DNA of 64,000 nucleotides from Tethya wilhelma (taxonomy: Eukaryota; Porifera; Demospongiae; Tethyida; Tethyidae): assembly GCA_964030475.1 (NCBI GenBank), contig CAXIPT010000007.1, forward strand, positions 3,910,380 through 3,974,379, written 5' to 3'. The stretch's first letter is position 1, and each line of letters begins with the position of its first letter. Position numbers and translations under genes: made by a program. The notes under the pieces were generated by a model. The model worked only from the letters and a program-made list of their open reading frames with translations, made no database searches and was not told where the DNA came from. This document shows, in pieces, positions 23,254-34,035 of the stretch.

Positions 23254-23703
23254 ATGCAAGTAGTACTTAATCTAAGGCTCTCTAGTTTTCAGGGTTGGCC
23301 ACGATTTCCCTGGGCAAATTTGGTACCAAACGATCGAGAAGAGTTCAAAAAAGAATCTGGGTCCCCCTGCCCCTCAATTCAAGCAACTCTCTTTGTGGTA
23401 AATGGCGATGAAATTTTTGGTCGAAGGGATGCAGACTTGCTGAAGCGCTTAAATGGCAGCCAAACTGATTTTTTGGCCTGTATAAATAAGCTGGAAAAGC
23501 TCAGATCTCTGCAAAGCTGTTCAAAAAGCTGGCAATATCTGAATGCAATTAAATCACGTGAATTTTCACTGAAAATCAGGTGGAATATTGATGCTTTCAA
23601 AGAACTGGCAGATTTTCAAAATAATTCCTCAATGACAGTTAGAGTGATGTACAAATTGATAACTGGAGTGAAAACTTCATGTTTACAAGGAAGAGCTTGT
23701 TAG
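23254..23703 (+). CDS. Unrecognised ORF, possible terminal exon
   Basis: An open frame of 149 codons. A pyrimidine-rich TTCTAGTTTTCAG acceptor at 23292 suggests the coding part starts at 23293 (GWPRFPWANLVPNDREEFKK), leaving 136 residues to TAG. The segment is polar and has normal codon use: VVNGDEIFGRRDADLLKRLN, then FLACINKLEKLRSLQSC, then FKELADFQNN. No domain, signal or membrane segment is recognised and no upstream exon was found. It could be a fragment of a mobile-element protein. Confidence 0.25.
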   Translation: MQVVLNLRLSSFQGWPRFPWANLVPNDREEFKKESGSPCPSIQATLFVVNGDEIFGRRDADLLKRLNGSQTDFLACINKLEKLRSLQSCSKSWQYLNAIKSREFSLKIRWNIDAFKELADFQNNSSMTVRVMYKLITGVKTSCLQGRAC

Positions 23704-24176
23704 TAGAGGATCTTAGGGGGCGAGCATAAAGTGTTTGTTGCATGTATTTAAGAGAGCCTATAAAAATAGGCTTGGGGTTGAGAATGTATATATGGAGAAT
23801 AAAGATGACAATTCAATTCCAAGACATTAAGGACAACAAACCCACATAAATTTGACCGAACAGAACAAAAATACCCATGACAACTATGAAGTTCGGATAT
23901 CCTAGCTCATCTGCGTCAATTATGATGATGGCACCAATTTTGATTGTTCTTCTAGTCTTCTTAACTATATTAGTCCTATAAATTGAGACATCCACTAAAA
24001 TAAGCTATATACGTACAGTTCTTTGACATATATAACTAAGTAGTGGCTATATACCTGAATATACTGTCTTCAATGTATGGGATAGTGCTAAGTTATCACA
24101 GAAATCAGTTCTTTCAAGGGCTACTGTCAATCCTAATCATACCCTATGTAGATTCAAATTACAATGTGCATGTTAC

Positions 24177-24179
<3 letters not shown>

Positions 24180-24219
<40 letters not shown>
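24180..24219. repeat. (GT)n microsatellite
   Basis: About 40 bp of GT repeat ending in GCATGCATACA, within otherwise featureless AT-rich sequence. Confidence 0.95.
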
Positions 24220-24436
24220 ATGCATACATTTCCAACTTTCTGCTGATCATTACAAAAAACCAGCTTTAGACGAAAACGTAGCATTAGTGACACTGATTGG
24301 TGGCAAAATATTTTACCAGCAACAATTTCCTAATCTACGGCATCTAATCTCATTATAACAGGAGAAAATGGTTTTAATGGAGAAGAAAAATAAGCAAATT
24401 GCATGTGCATCAAAACTCGGACTATAAAAAAAGTCG

Positions 24437-25070
24437 TTTAAGGTTACGGGCTACCGTTTGCTCATGAATATGTTAATGAACACGCGTAGTTATTTTAGTG
24501 CGGAGCAAACCGCAACTTGTGCAAAACCGTTGGCATGATTTTTTGGCGTCATTTTTTTTCCAAAGTATTCCGCGTGTGACTGTATAAAGTGGCTCTTTTT
24601 AACGGGATTGTATGTGGGCAGGGCCAGATCTAAAAAGAAATTTGACAGCACGTTCAACGACAGAGAAACGGCAGCTTTTGTCTTCGCTTCTGCTGCAGAA
24701 TCACGACAAGAAGTAAGTGTGAGCTACCATTTTTTTCAAACTATAAGAAAGAGAAGCCAACCGAATAGATCTGGCCCTGCAGGCAGTTGGAAATAAGCGT
24801 CTAACGCTTCCATACTCGATCTAGAACGTTGCCTCTTGAAATAAACTGACGCCAAAAATTTTTGGCTATACTCTTTCTGTTGGTATCTCTGAGTGTAGTA
24901 AGCCTGCTGAGGTTGTCTTTTTGCTGTTTTAGGCCTGAAAGTTAAAAAGAATAACTGTCTAAGCTGTGTTTTAAAATATGGCAGGGAATTGCTGCAGTAA
25001 TCTGCCAAAAAGAAACTTTTTATTCCTCATTAAATATTCATAACAAAATGTACCCTGTAACCTTAAGGTT
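24437..25070. mobile_element. TIR element of about 0.63 kb
   Basis: The left end TTAAGGTTACGGGCTACCG with CATGAATATGTTAATG and the right end CATTAAATATTCATAACAAA with TACCCTGTAACCTTAAGG are imperfect inverted repeats. A nested inverted pair GGGCCAGATCT/AGATCTGGCCCT lies inside (24620, 24767). The short ORFs on both strands have no known motif. Non-autonomous. Confidence 0.5.
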
Positions 25071-25309
25071 TCCATGTTTACAGAACAAGAACTTTATAAT
25101 TATTGTGGACTCATTGTGGGCTACTATAAATAGTATTGTACCTTCTTAAGTTGACAGAGTCATCTTCTGTGATAGCTTCACCATATCTACCAGCCCTACC
25201 AGTTGTTCCTGCAAGTTGAAATGAAATTAAGGAATTAACACAAACAGATATATACACATAATGACAGTGATATCATAAAAAAGCATAAACATCAATTACC
25301 TACTGTAGG

Positions 25310-25763
25310 TACCGTATTTCCTCGATCAGATGCCGCGGCTACATTTTTTTTCATTACATAGAAAGGGGCGGCGGTTATTCGAGGGCGGCGATAATAACTT
25401 TGACTCACAGCTTCAAATTTTATTGCTCGTATGCACGCGGAGTATTATAATAGCATGAAGAATGACTTGATAATTATAATGATTATCTACAGCTCTGTTA
25501 GTTGTCTTCTCAGCGTCTTCCACTATCTTTAGCTTAAATGCAGCATCAAACGATCTTTACTTTTGAGACATAGCTCTGCATACTGAGCTCGCACTCCACG
25601 TGGGGCCACGTAGATGCTGAGTGGGCGTGCCCAGTGGGCTTTAATTAGAGATGCGGCGACAATTCGAGGTAGACGACAAAAAAACTCGGATACCTCAAGG
25701 TAGCGGTGTTTAATCGGGGGAGGCATCTATTTGAGGGCGGCGTCTGATCGAGGAAATACGGTA
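25310..25763. mobile_element. TACCGTATTTCCTCGATCAGA TIR element
   Basis: The left end TACCGTATTTCCTCGATCAGA and right end TCTGATCGAGGAAATACGGTA form a 20-bp or longer inverted repeat with internal GGGCGGCG motifs at both ends (25369-25390, 25733-25741). About 454 bp, no coding sequence. The outer TACCGTAT is shared with the MITEs in the dispanin introns. Confidence 0.8.
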
Positions 25764-26069
25764 GCTATCTCAAGAATAAACTGGAAATTTTAATGATTGG
25801 TACAAAATCCCACAAACTGCAGGCTTTGTGTGATGGATATTGAACAAATGCAAGTTCTTAAACAAGGAGGTGTAGCATAAAAGGGGCAGAGCCGGGGATT
25901 AAATCTGCGTCCTATAACAAAATGGCGCTTAAATTCAAACTCTATAAAATAGTCAGCGATAGAGCCATGAATAAGCAGCACATATTGCGCTAGAGCTTTA
26001 GCTCGGTCGATGCTTTGAACAAACACAAGCATAGGAGGATTAAACCCCTGTAATAAAAAGTCAGATCAT

Positions 26070-26441
26070 TAAAAAAGAAAGTTCTGTTTGCATGTGGAGG
26101 CTGTGCACACTTTGAACACAAGAATGGAGGTTTTTCTGCTTTTCCACAGGGGAAAATATTGCTTTTACAACTGTTGTGAATGGCAAAGGCAAATGGAAAT
26201 GGCAAAAGTTAAAGCGAGAAGAAAATTATGTTTCTTTGCATCAAGTCATTCTCACCCATTTATCAATTAGGTTAAGCTAATTGCTATCAAGGGGCTGCAC
26301 CAAACTACATTCATATGTCGAACATGTTCATGGCTGTGGTTCTGTACCTATAATACAGTGCATATATACAGTCTAAGTATGGAGGTAAATGGCAACTAAC
26401 CCAAAACACAGAGAGAGAGGAGGGTTAATGAAAAGGGATGA
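26070..26441. repeat. Segmental duplicate of 37620-37992 ending at an N
   Basis: Nearly identical to 37620-37992 from AGAAAGTTCTGTTTGCATGT to AAAAGGGATGA, and cut by the N at 26442. Inside, 26373-26384 reads CTAAGTATGGAG followed by GTAAAT, the last codons and donor of a dispanin TM1 exon, so the repeat carries the edge of a dispanin relic. Confidence 0.7.
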
Positions 26442-26442
26442 N

Positions 26443-26958
26443 GTAAACTAAGCGTGCAGGGCGCGATACCACAATGTTGTGCCACATAGTATGATCATCC
26501 TTGCATGTATTCTAAGTATTTTAATAGGTAAACTTTAAGTATAAGTTAGTGTACAACTTCCTGTACCCTATATATGTGGCATATGCAAGGCGAAGCCNTT
26601 TAGCTGTTTTTTTTATGGGCACAAATGTTAACTTGCCTATGCATGTAACATAATTATTGGAACACAATGTACCAAACAAATATTACATTTATGCACATTT
26701 CACAATGCCTACAACCAGCATAACAAGTGTATTTGTATTTGGGACCAACATGCAGTAGCTCTGAGGCTGTACTAATGGAAGTATGAGTAATGGTTGTATG
26801 GGGCAGCAGTACTTACATAGCAGTGATAGCTACATATCACACATGTACCACAAAGGTTGTGAGTGAAAGACAAATGAAAGTGGTACAACATCTAGGCAGA
26901 AAGGCATCAACTACCCACGTACATATACACACCGTACAGTATGTCTACACTGACTCAC
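26443..26958. other. Junction: dispanin intergenic module next to PRPF8 intron 4
   Basis: Two Ns (26442, 26598) bound a short unrelated piece. 26756-26815 (GCTCTGAGGCTGTACTAATGGAAG..GGTTGTATGGGGCAGCA) matches the dispanin intergenic module at 3921-3985 in degraded form. The same adjacency occurs at 59795-59840 beside PRPF8 copy C. No PRPF8 exon 5 is seen. Confidence 0.5.
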
Positions 26959-28755
26959 TTGGTCCCCACGAGGGGCTTGTGGTCGTAGAACCACTCGTAG
27001 ACGAAGGAATCTTCCTCTTCATCCAGGTCCATCTGTATGGCTTCAAGGGGCTCCACGTCGAGGACGTTATCGGCATAATCAAGAGGGGGCTCCTCGTCAT
27101 CAAAGGGAGGGAATCGCATCCTCTTGAAGTGACGCCTGTCCCTCTTCTCTCGTCTCATCATGATCCACATGGTGCTGGAGGGGGATAGAAGGAATTGGAG
27201 TTGAAAAAATGTACAGTACTTGTATCTCCTCTAGCAATGTGAATTCATGCAACAGTATTTACCAAAGATGTAGATAGACTCTCTTAATAATCTGCGACGA
27301 TAGCAGCCGAACTACATACTAGAGCAACACAGGTCTACATGATGTGTACATAAAATCCACTAAATCATGGAGAAATGGACTCTTCTCTACACAATTCAAG
27401 TGCTATCAAGTCTTTTCAAGCCATTACTCTAGACGAGCCTAGTGTACAGTATCCCCAGTAAAGACAAGTACCCATTCTAGCCTTACTTGGCCTTGCTTAT
27501 CCATTCTTTTACGCAACCAAAAGAATCGGAAGAATGAACCGTTTGATATTTTGGATAATAAGAATGTTACTCAATTTTTTTCTACAGGCATTCTCAAACC
27601 AGATGGACTTAAATTGAGGTACATACAAGTGGTATGAAGGTCCAGGCTGAACCTCACTGTGCAGTGACTCACCCCCACTGTGCGATGTAGATGGGCTCCA
27701 CCACCCAGGGTATCTCATTGACAAAGGAGATGGCTCCCGTGATGTGATACAGGACAGACACATCTCTGATCTGCTCCCAAGGCATGGGCATGTTCTCCAG
27801 CAACTTCAACACAGCATGAGGCATGTACTTCAGAGCACTGAAATGCAATAAATTATTTATTTCAATAATTTTATGCTATAGACTAGACACCATAAGAGCT
27901 TACTGGCATAAAATGCACACATGCAGAACTACATCAAGTTGAAATTTATGTAAAAATAAGCAGTGTAGGAATGGGCAGTGTTGTAAAAAAAAAAGGAAAC
28001 GAGGCATGTCTCCTATGTACAACATTACAGTATGTTCTACTATATGATGCAAGGGGTGGAAACTCCTATATGGACTGTACTGTGTCCGCAACTGCAGGTC
28101 AAAATGATGATCAATGGCCCAAGTGAGATTTCAGTGCTGGTAAACAGTCAAAATAGAATTTCAGAATTGTCATCTAAAAACGTAAACAAAGTGCTAAATT
28201 CCACAGCTATGGTCAACGGTCAAGCTCAAATTTTAGCGCTGTGGTGAAGGATCAAACTACAAAACTTTTGTGAAGCCAAATTTTAACTGCAGTCATAGAT
28301 GCAAGTACAGTGCCTACAGGAGTCACCACTCCTTGGTGATGCATAGAAACAAGAGGAGAACAATGGTGACAACTAACCCCAGATAGACTCTCTTGTCATT
28401 ACGGAACTTCCTGTGTGTCATGTCACCATGGTCCCTGATAATCTTTCTCACATGCTCAGGTGGCATGTCCTCCTTCTGAGCTTCAACAAAACCAAACTTT
28501 CTTTTCTCACTGTACCGCTTGGACTGAAGTTGCTGCCATTTCCGTGCTATAGAACAAACAAACAAATAAATAAACCAGCAAAAGAAATAGTAGGTGCAAT
28601 GGGTAAAGAAAACTTTCCAGCACATGCATGGTGCGCTTCAAAAAGAAACAAGTGTCACGCTCACCTTTATCTTGCAGCTTTTCTTCCGTCATGAGTGTCA
28701 TAGGAGGGAAGGGGTGTCTTTGCCGCTCCAGTAAAGGCTGTGGAGGTACAGCCAT
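26959..28755 (-). pseudogene. prpf8: PRPF8 (Prp8) 5' fragment, copy A
   Basis: Minus-strand exons 28755-28665, 28546-28378, 27837-27673 and 27174-26959, all with matching phases and GT-AG sites. Together they encode the first 213 residues of spliceosomal Prp8: the start [101 protein letters not shown] and [20 protein letters not shown]. These are near-identical to animal Prp8 as I know it. The last exon stops at a strong GTGAGT donor, but no fifth exon (expected to carry a NGSTYQRW-type sequence) is seen before the dispanin-type sequence begins. Full Prp8 is over 2300 residues. It is probably a partial gene duplicate, or the true 5' end with a mis-assembled downstream. Confidence 0.85.
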
Positions 28756-29239
28756 CGTGGAAGGAAACGCGATAAATGTCCAACACTTTCAGCAGAGAAA
28801 AAGTTGACCACAGCTCAAAGCAAGAACGTCGTGTTTTCGTTTGCAAGACTCACGTGAGCTTCACTTTTTTGAGCCGCGCGCGCGCTCTTCAATTATTTGA
28901 ACTTTGAACCGTGACTACGGAATGCAGCACCATAGATGACGTAGTCTGTATGTAGGCCTTGATAGATTATGCCAGCATAATTTCGAGCATAATAGGTACT
29001 CTTGAGCATCAAGAATAATGCTAGCATAATAGGCTCAAATTTGTGACTATCTCAGCATAATGGGCTTGTATTTTGTAGGAATACTAAAGAATTAATGAGT
29101 AACCAACAATATAGGTGGCTGCTGAAACTATAGTCTTTCAATTTGATTGTACTTCTGCTCATTGACTCTGATAATTTCTGCGACATAATATTATTTGGTA
29201 GCTACCATAGCATAATTATTATTCATTATTGTGTAATAT
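28756..29239. other. PRPF8 upstream region and repeat end
   Basis: 28756-28900 includes the shared PRPF8 5' flank, with a CACGTGAGCTT motif and a GCGCGCGCGC run, also in copy B at 35863-35990. 28950-29080 is a GAGCATAAT-rich repeat starting TAGGCCTTGATAGATTATG, the inverse of 19572-19590. Confidence 0.5.
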
Positions 29240-31384
29240 ATCACACCACCAAAAGGCGCAGAATGTACCTAATGATAATAAAAATTATAATGGAGAGACT
29301 AATTAATTGCAACACAAAGAGATAACATAGCCCAGGCTCATCAACTTGAGTAGAATCAGGAGAGAGTTGGAGGTGTCGAAGAGTGTTCCCAATGGAAAGG
29401 TCTTGATCAGAGTACGATTTATAATACCGAGAATGAAAATGAGAGTTAAACCCAGCAAAAGAAAACACATTGGCACAACTGAAAAGAAAAATTGACCGAA
29501 TGAAATTGTTGTGAGAGAGGCAAGATCGTGACAGAAAAGAAAGGGTGCGATGAATAATTAATTTTGATTAAACAAACTAGGTAATTGAGCCGTACAGTGC
29601 AAAATTCTTGTATGACAGCGAGAGGGAAGGGACCAGATTTTCCTCAGCACATTGTTAAAACACACTTCCAGAGAAGACAACTGAGAACTATCAAGTTGCC
29701 AGAGACACGATCCATAAAGAGACAAACAGTAAGATTGCAGCAGCTTGGTCTTTACCACAGGGTCACAACAGGAGAAAGTTTGAAGAATAGAGTTGGCTTT
29801 GCGGGAGAAATCTCTGGTAATAGAATTAATGTCTGTCTGTCAGCCACCTTCATGCCAGTGAACTCTCACTTTATCAGCATCTTTCATTTTTCAACAATTT
29901 CTGGTGTCGCTGTAAAGCAAATTATTATTATTATTATTATTATTAACATCATGAGAGTCCGAAAGGGCAGAGTTGAGAACATGGCCCAAATGTATAACTG
30001 TGTCCTGAAAAGCAAGTTGACTACCAGAGAAATTCAATAAAGCAGACTGTGAGTTAGAAACAGGAGACTGAGAAAAGCAAATCAGCTGTGTTTTGGAATT
30101 AAAAATGAGATTATATTCATGAGCAAAGTCCTCACAGATTCTCAGTTGGATACGAAGCGCACTAGGAGAAGGTGCAAGAAGAACCACATCATCAGCATAA
30201 CAGAGTACACCCACATAATAGTGATGAAAAAAGCACCTTGCACCACTTAGCACGAGCCTTGAAATAAGTTCATCAATGCACACAGTAAACAAAATAGGCG
30301 AGAGTACTCCACCTTGTCTGACACCATTAGACACAGAGATAGGGGGGAAAGAGAGAAGAATTNGAACCACCATGAAAGTACCTAGCCACAACATTCTTCA
30401 AAGTACCTGTGCAGAGGTCCGTGGAAGAGCCCCTCTTAAAGCCAAACTGCAGGTGAGAGGTGCAAAGATGCTCTCCAAATGAGATTAGAAATGACCATTC
30501 AAGGACCTTGCTCAAGTAGGGGGGGGCTAGGGCAATAGGATGATAATTGTCAGAGCTTGCTGCAGATTTAGTTCCTTTGACTACTGGGGAAATGGTACAA
30601 TCCTTCAGAGAAGAAGGCATATATCCATGTCTTAGAACAACACTGAACAGTAAAGCAAGAACATCTGAGAGAACAGGAGCAGCAAGAAGAAGATGGTTTG
30701 AGGACATGCCCAAACCACCTGCCTTGTGGTGTTTAAGCTGCCTCAGAGCATCAGCAACACAGTCAGGAGTAATAACAATTCTTGATAAGGTATGTCAGAA
30801 CTGAGAGAATTATAAAGATCATCACAAGGAGAGGGGTCCTCAGAGTTTAACAGATTTTGAAGTTTGGAAGCAAAATGGTTGGAGACATCATCAATACATG
30901 AGGGAGTGGAGTGGGAAGAGTTTGACCTCTTGAGTGACTTAACCTCCTTCCAGAAATCCCTGAAATTCGAAGCAGACAGGGCAGAGCCAAGCTTCTCACG
31001 GATAATGTGCTGTCGTTGCCTCTTGAGTCGTTTAACAGAGTATTTGTACCTACTCTTAGTCTGCTTCCTGGTACTGGCAAGCACACCCACAGATGGACAA
31101 CCAGCATCCACCCACACTCTATTTCAAAAAGCAGCTTGCTTCCTCAATGGTCTAGCGACATCATTCCAGCCAGGAACAGTTCTGCGACGTCCTTGTTTAG
31201 ATGGTAGACAATTACAAGCATAAGACACCAACTATGCAAGATGTCCTGACAAAGAGAGTCGATCATTTGATCATGTGAGGAGCACAGGGGATCATTAAGA
31301 TCAGCAGGAATGGTCGGCAGAGACTCCAAAACAGAATTACAATAATTATCAATATGAAGAGGAGTTATCTTGGCCCAGTCCACA
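29240..31384 (-). pseudogene. Non-LTR retrotransposon reverse-transcriptase half
   Basis: Minus-strand reading gives, in order, the EEP-RT linker (31384-31144, repeated at 16557-16740), FRDFWKEVKSLKRSNSSHST, RT motifs 1-2 (SLKDCTISPVVKGTKSAASS, YHPIALAPPYLSKVLEW, QFGFKRGSSTDL), an N at 30363, RT motif B (NGVRQGGVLSPILFTVCIDE), the catalytic YADDVVLLAPS, and a thumb/C-terminal region (LSLYGSCLWQLDSSQLSSLE). The block between YFHGG and LSFPP that should hold catalytic motif A is missing exactly at the N. Several frameshifts are present. Same family as 16557-18840. An (ATT)n run lies at 29919-29945. Confidence 0.82.
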
Positions 31385-31640
31385 CTATAGCTCATTGATG
31401 ATACCATCTTCGATGAATATAAATGCCTTTAGTGTTTCTATATCCACTGGTGTTGGTTTCATTTTATTCATTTGAGATGGAGAAAAATAGTGAGCAGCTT
31501 TAAATGCCAACATAAGATCCTTTAACTCACCACTGCTGTAATCAAACTTTGACTTGAAATATTCATACGCTGGTTCAACACAGTTTTTAGCACTTCAATT
31601 AGCATCTGTTCCTCGACTTTCAATTCTAGCAACTGCAAAA
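31385..31640 (-). pseudogene. hAT/ZBED-like transposase C-terminal remnant
   Basis: Minus strand. RIESRGTDAN, an in-frame TGA, then CVEPAYEYFKSKFDYSSGEL, LMLAFKAAHYFSPSQMNKMK and TLKAFIFIEDGIINEL before TAG at 31387-31385. The CVxPAxxYFxxKF..AFKAAxxFxP pattern resembles the C-terminal region of invertebrate hAT/ZBED-type transposases as I recall them. A further minus-strand piece (31656-31870: ILEIINDSAKYRKLEVQLAI) may be an upstream exon. It abuts the truncated LINE at 31385. Confidence 0.35.
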
Positions 31641-31870
31641 ACATTAGGGTAGTGCTTATTTGCAACAACAGAATGTAAGTGCACTAATCTCACGATAGTG
31701 CAGGTAGGCCATCACCTTCAAGATTTTATTTTGCTCATACAAAAGGTGACATATAGCATCTTTTGTTATGGCCAACTGCACTTCGAGTTTCCTGTACTTT
31801 GCAGAATCATTTATTATCTCAAGTATACTCGCACTTGTACCTGCATGGGGGCAAGAGTATATAAGAAGGC

Positions 31871-32286
31871 AGCAGGGAGAGTATCTAACTCCACACTGTG
31901 CTGTTAAAACACTGTTTGGAAAGTAACGTGACAAGCACGTGATTATGCAGGCACCGTAATGACGTATTATGACCACACACATACATGCAATGCGCAATAA
32001 ATATTCGATCACTGATATGTATATATATGTCTCGGCTAGCCACGGGCCTGAGGCTTTTGTCCTGGCTAAATTGAAGTGGCATGCAGGGCTGAGACTGAGC
32101 TTACTCTAAAAGTGACAAAGAGACTGAGAATTGCAAGTGATGAATAAAGAACCACATATGAAATGTCTTTAGCTGTTACTACCAGTAACCGGGACAAGTG
32201 ATCATAGCTAGCAACACTCAACGCGCGGCCTCAGACCCTGGCCGTTACAGGCAGCCTTTTTTATTATTTTATTTTAAATAGAACAA
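31871..32286. other. No gene recognised
   Basis: Unique-looking sequence with stops in all frames, a short GGCCTGAGGCTTTTGTCC/ACGCGCGGCCTCAGACC pair, and no splice-framed ORF I can support. Confidence 0.3.
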
Positions 32287-32557
32287 ACAAGTACAAATAA
32301 CATCAGAAATGTAATGCAAACATAGGAATGGCCAAATTGTAAAAAAGTGAGCAAACAAGATAGGAATGGTTGTTAGATTGAGTGAGTTCATTCCTGTGTC
32401 TACAATGTCATTGAGCTTAGTAGAGATATGAATATAAGGTGACACAGTGAAATGAACTCACTCAATCTAACAACTGTTCCTATCTTGTTTGCTCACTTTT
32501 TTACGATTTGCCATTCCTATATGTTTGCATTACATTTCTAATGTTTTTTGTACTTGT
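32287..32557. mobile_element. 271-bp near-complete foldback MITE
   Basis: The left arm starts ACAAGTACAAATAACATCAG and the right arm ends TGTTTTTTGTACTTGT. The inverted arms are about 105 bp each (AATGAACTCACTCAATCTAA opposite TTAGATTGAGTGAGTTCATT) around a loop of roughly 60 bp. Transcribed, it would form one long hairpin. One arm recurs at about 1225-1275. Confidence 0.85.
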
Positions 32558-32957
32558 AATAAATGAATGTTGTGTACATTGTATATTATAAATTTGCAAT
32601 GAAATTTGTGAGCTAAGCGCTAGTGATTATGGGTAGTAAGTATTAGCTATAGACTATTTTCTACTGCTAGAATAGGTATAGATATAAATGCATTTACTAT
32701 TGGGCGCTTATTTCTGCACCATTTATAGCTTAGTTACTCTAGTTACAGCCCACCTGCTATATTATTCTACTTAGTAGACTTACTTACCTCCCTGGTGAAT
32801 TCTCCTGGAAGGCTCCCTGGTCTTCTGTGTCTTTGAAAAGGCTTCTAAAGTAAGTTTTAACTAGCGCTTCAACTAACTTCATGCATATTCTGATACTACA
32901 TGAAAATTGTACCACAAACATATATTCGTTGTAACACGCCGGATAGTATTCACATTT

Positions 32958-33807
32958 TAGCCTCGTTCCCAGGCTCCCCGCCTACCTTACACAAAAGGAA
33001 AGGGGAGCCTGGTCTCTAATCTCACGTGAGCCAAGGAAATAATAATTGCATGGGTGAAACATTCCATAATATGACGCAATTCCTAGTCCGCCTACGCGGG
33101 TGTTTTTTCTGTTTCAGAGCTAGTACTTAGTGCCGTAGAATTTTATCTACTGGAGAGTTAAAAGTCGATCTTTAATTGCTTTAGCCATGGAACGAAAGGT
33201 TGAAAGAAATAGCTACAACAGTTTTCTTGTCTCAGGAGACTTCTAAGAGGCTGGTATGACGGATGCTGGACAGTCTTGCACACTCAATCTCAACCGCTGC
33301 CTCAGCTGAGAAGCGAAGGGTTTACCAGCAAAATAAAATGTGTTAGCTAGTTACACTAAGCGTCTGTCATCTTTTGTCTTTGTCTGAGCTACCACTCCTA
33401 GTTGGTATCGGGAAGCGGCTTTATTCAGTGGTAGGGAACCAGTCAGCTCCTCGTATCAGGCAACGAGATTGAGAAAAACATCAAGACTTCTGAGTTTATT
33501 TGTATTTCTGCGTGCTTGTACAGAAACATAGACACAGCTAGTCACTCCTGGAGTCCATATAATTATCTATGGCCTACTGGGCCATAAGTGTAGTAATATC
33601 TATGACTGAGCTAGCTAGCTATATAGCTAAATAAGAATTGCGTGGGCATGCAATTGCACAAATTTACGTAGTTTTGTATCCTGCCCACGTTCAATTTTCA
33701 CCTGTCTAGCACACGTCTATGCTGTATATAGGCTCACGTGAGACTAGAGACCAGGCTCCCCCTTTCCTTATGTGTAAGGTAGGCGGGGAGCCTGGGAAGG
33801 AGGCTAC
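32958..33807. mobile_element. 850-bp hAT-like non-autonomous transposon
   Basis: Ends TAGCCTCGTTCCCAGGCTCC and GGAGCCTGGGAAGGAGGCTAC with about 75 bp of terminal inverted repeat (also CTCACGTGAGCC/GGCTCACGTGAG). A perfect 8-bp target duplication TCACATTT is present (32950-32957 and 33808-33815). No transposase ORF. The ends are shared with 22577-22738. Confidence 0.88.
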
Positions 33808-33815
33808 TCACATTT

Positions 33816-34035
33816 AGCAATGTATTCGATTACCATCAGCGAGTAAAATTGGAATGAACGGTCGTTATATTTGAGCTCATATCTCCAAAACTATAGCACC
33901 TAGCCACTTCAAATTTGGAAAATAAGCTAGCTGCATGCAATGACGTATATAGATTACAATGCAATTGCTATCTCCAAATTTGCAGATTGCTCAAAGTGGT
34001 CTGTTTTCCAAAATTCAGTCACATATTAGTATGTN
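33816..34035. other. Unrelated sequence ending at an N inside a PRPF8 exon
   Basis: Non-coding sequence that stops at the N at 34035. The next base is already inside PRPF8 exon 4, so this is a join and not a natural intron edge. Confidence 0.6.

Noticed and set aside
22878..23270. 130-codon ORF before the 23.25-kb ORF
   Set aside because: Starts in an AT repeat, has no recognisable features, and does not join the next ORF through a phased splice pair that I can support.
26959..27174. Reading the PRPF8 exon 4 end as a natural stop (TGA after GTK)
   Set aside because: The TGA is part of a consensus GTGAGT donor, and the phase matches a further exon. It is an exon end and not a protein end.
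26790..27188. + strand 132-codon ORF across PRPF8 exon 4
   Set aside because: It is the antisense shadow of a strongly conserved Prp8 exon. The same shadow appears at 33915 and 59908.
28413..28694. + strand ORF opposite PRPF8 exons 1-2
   Set aside because: Antisense shadow that crosses an intron of the real gene. Repeated at 35520 only because the gene is repeated.
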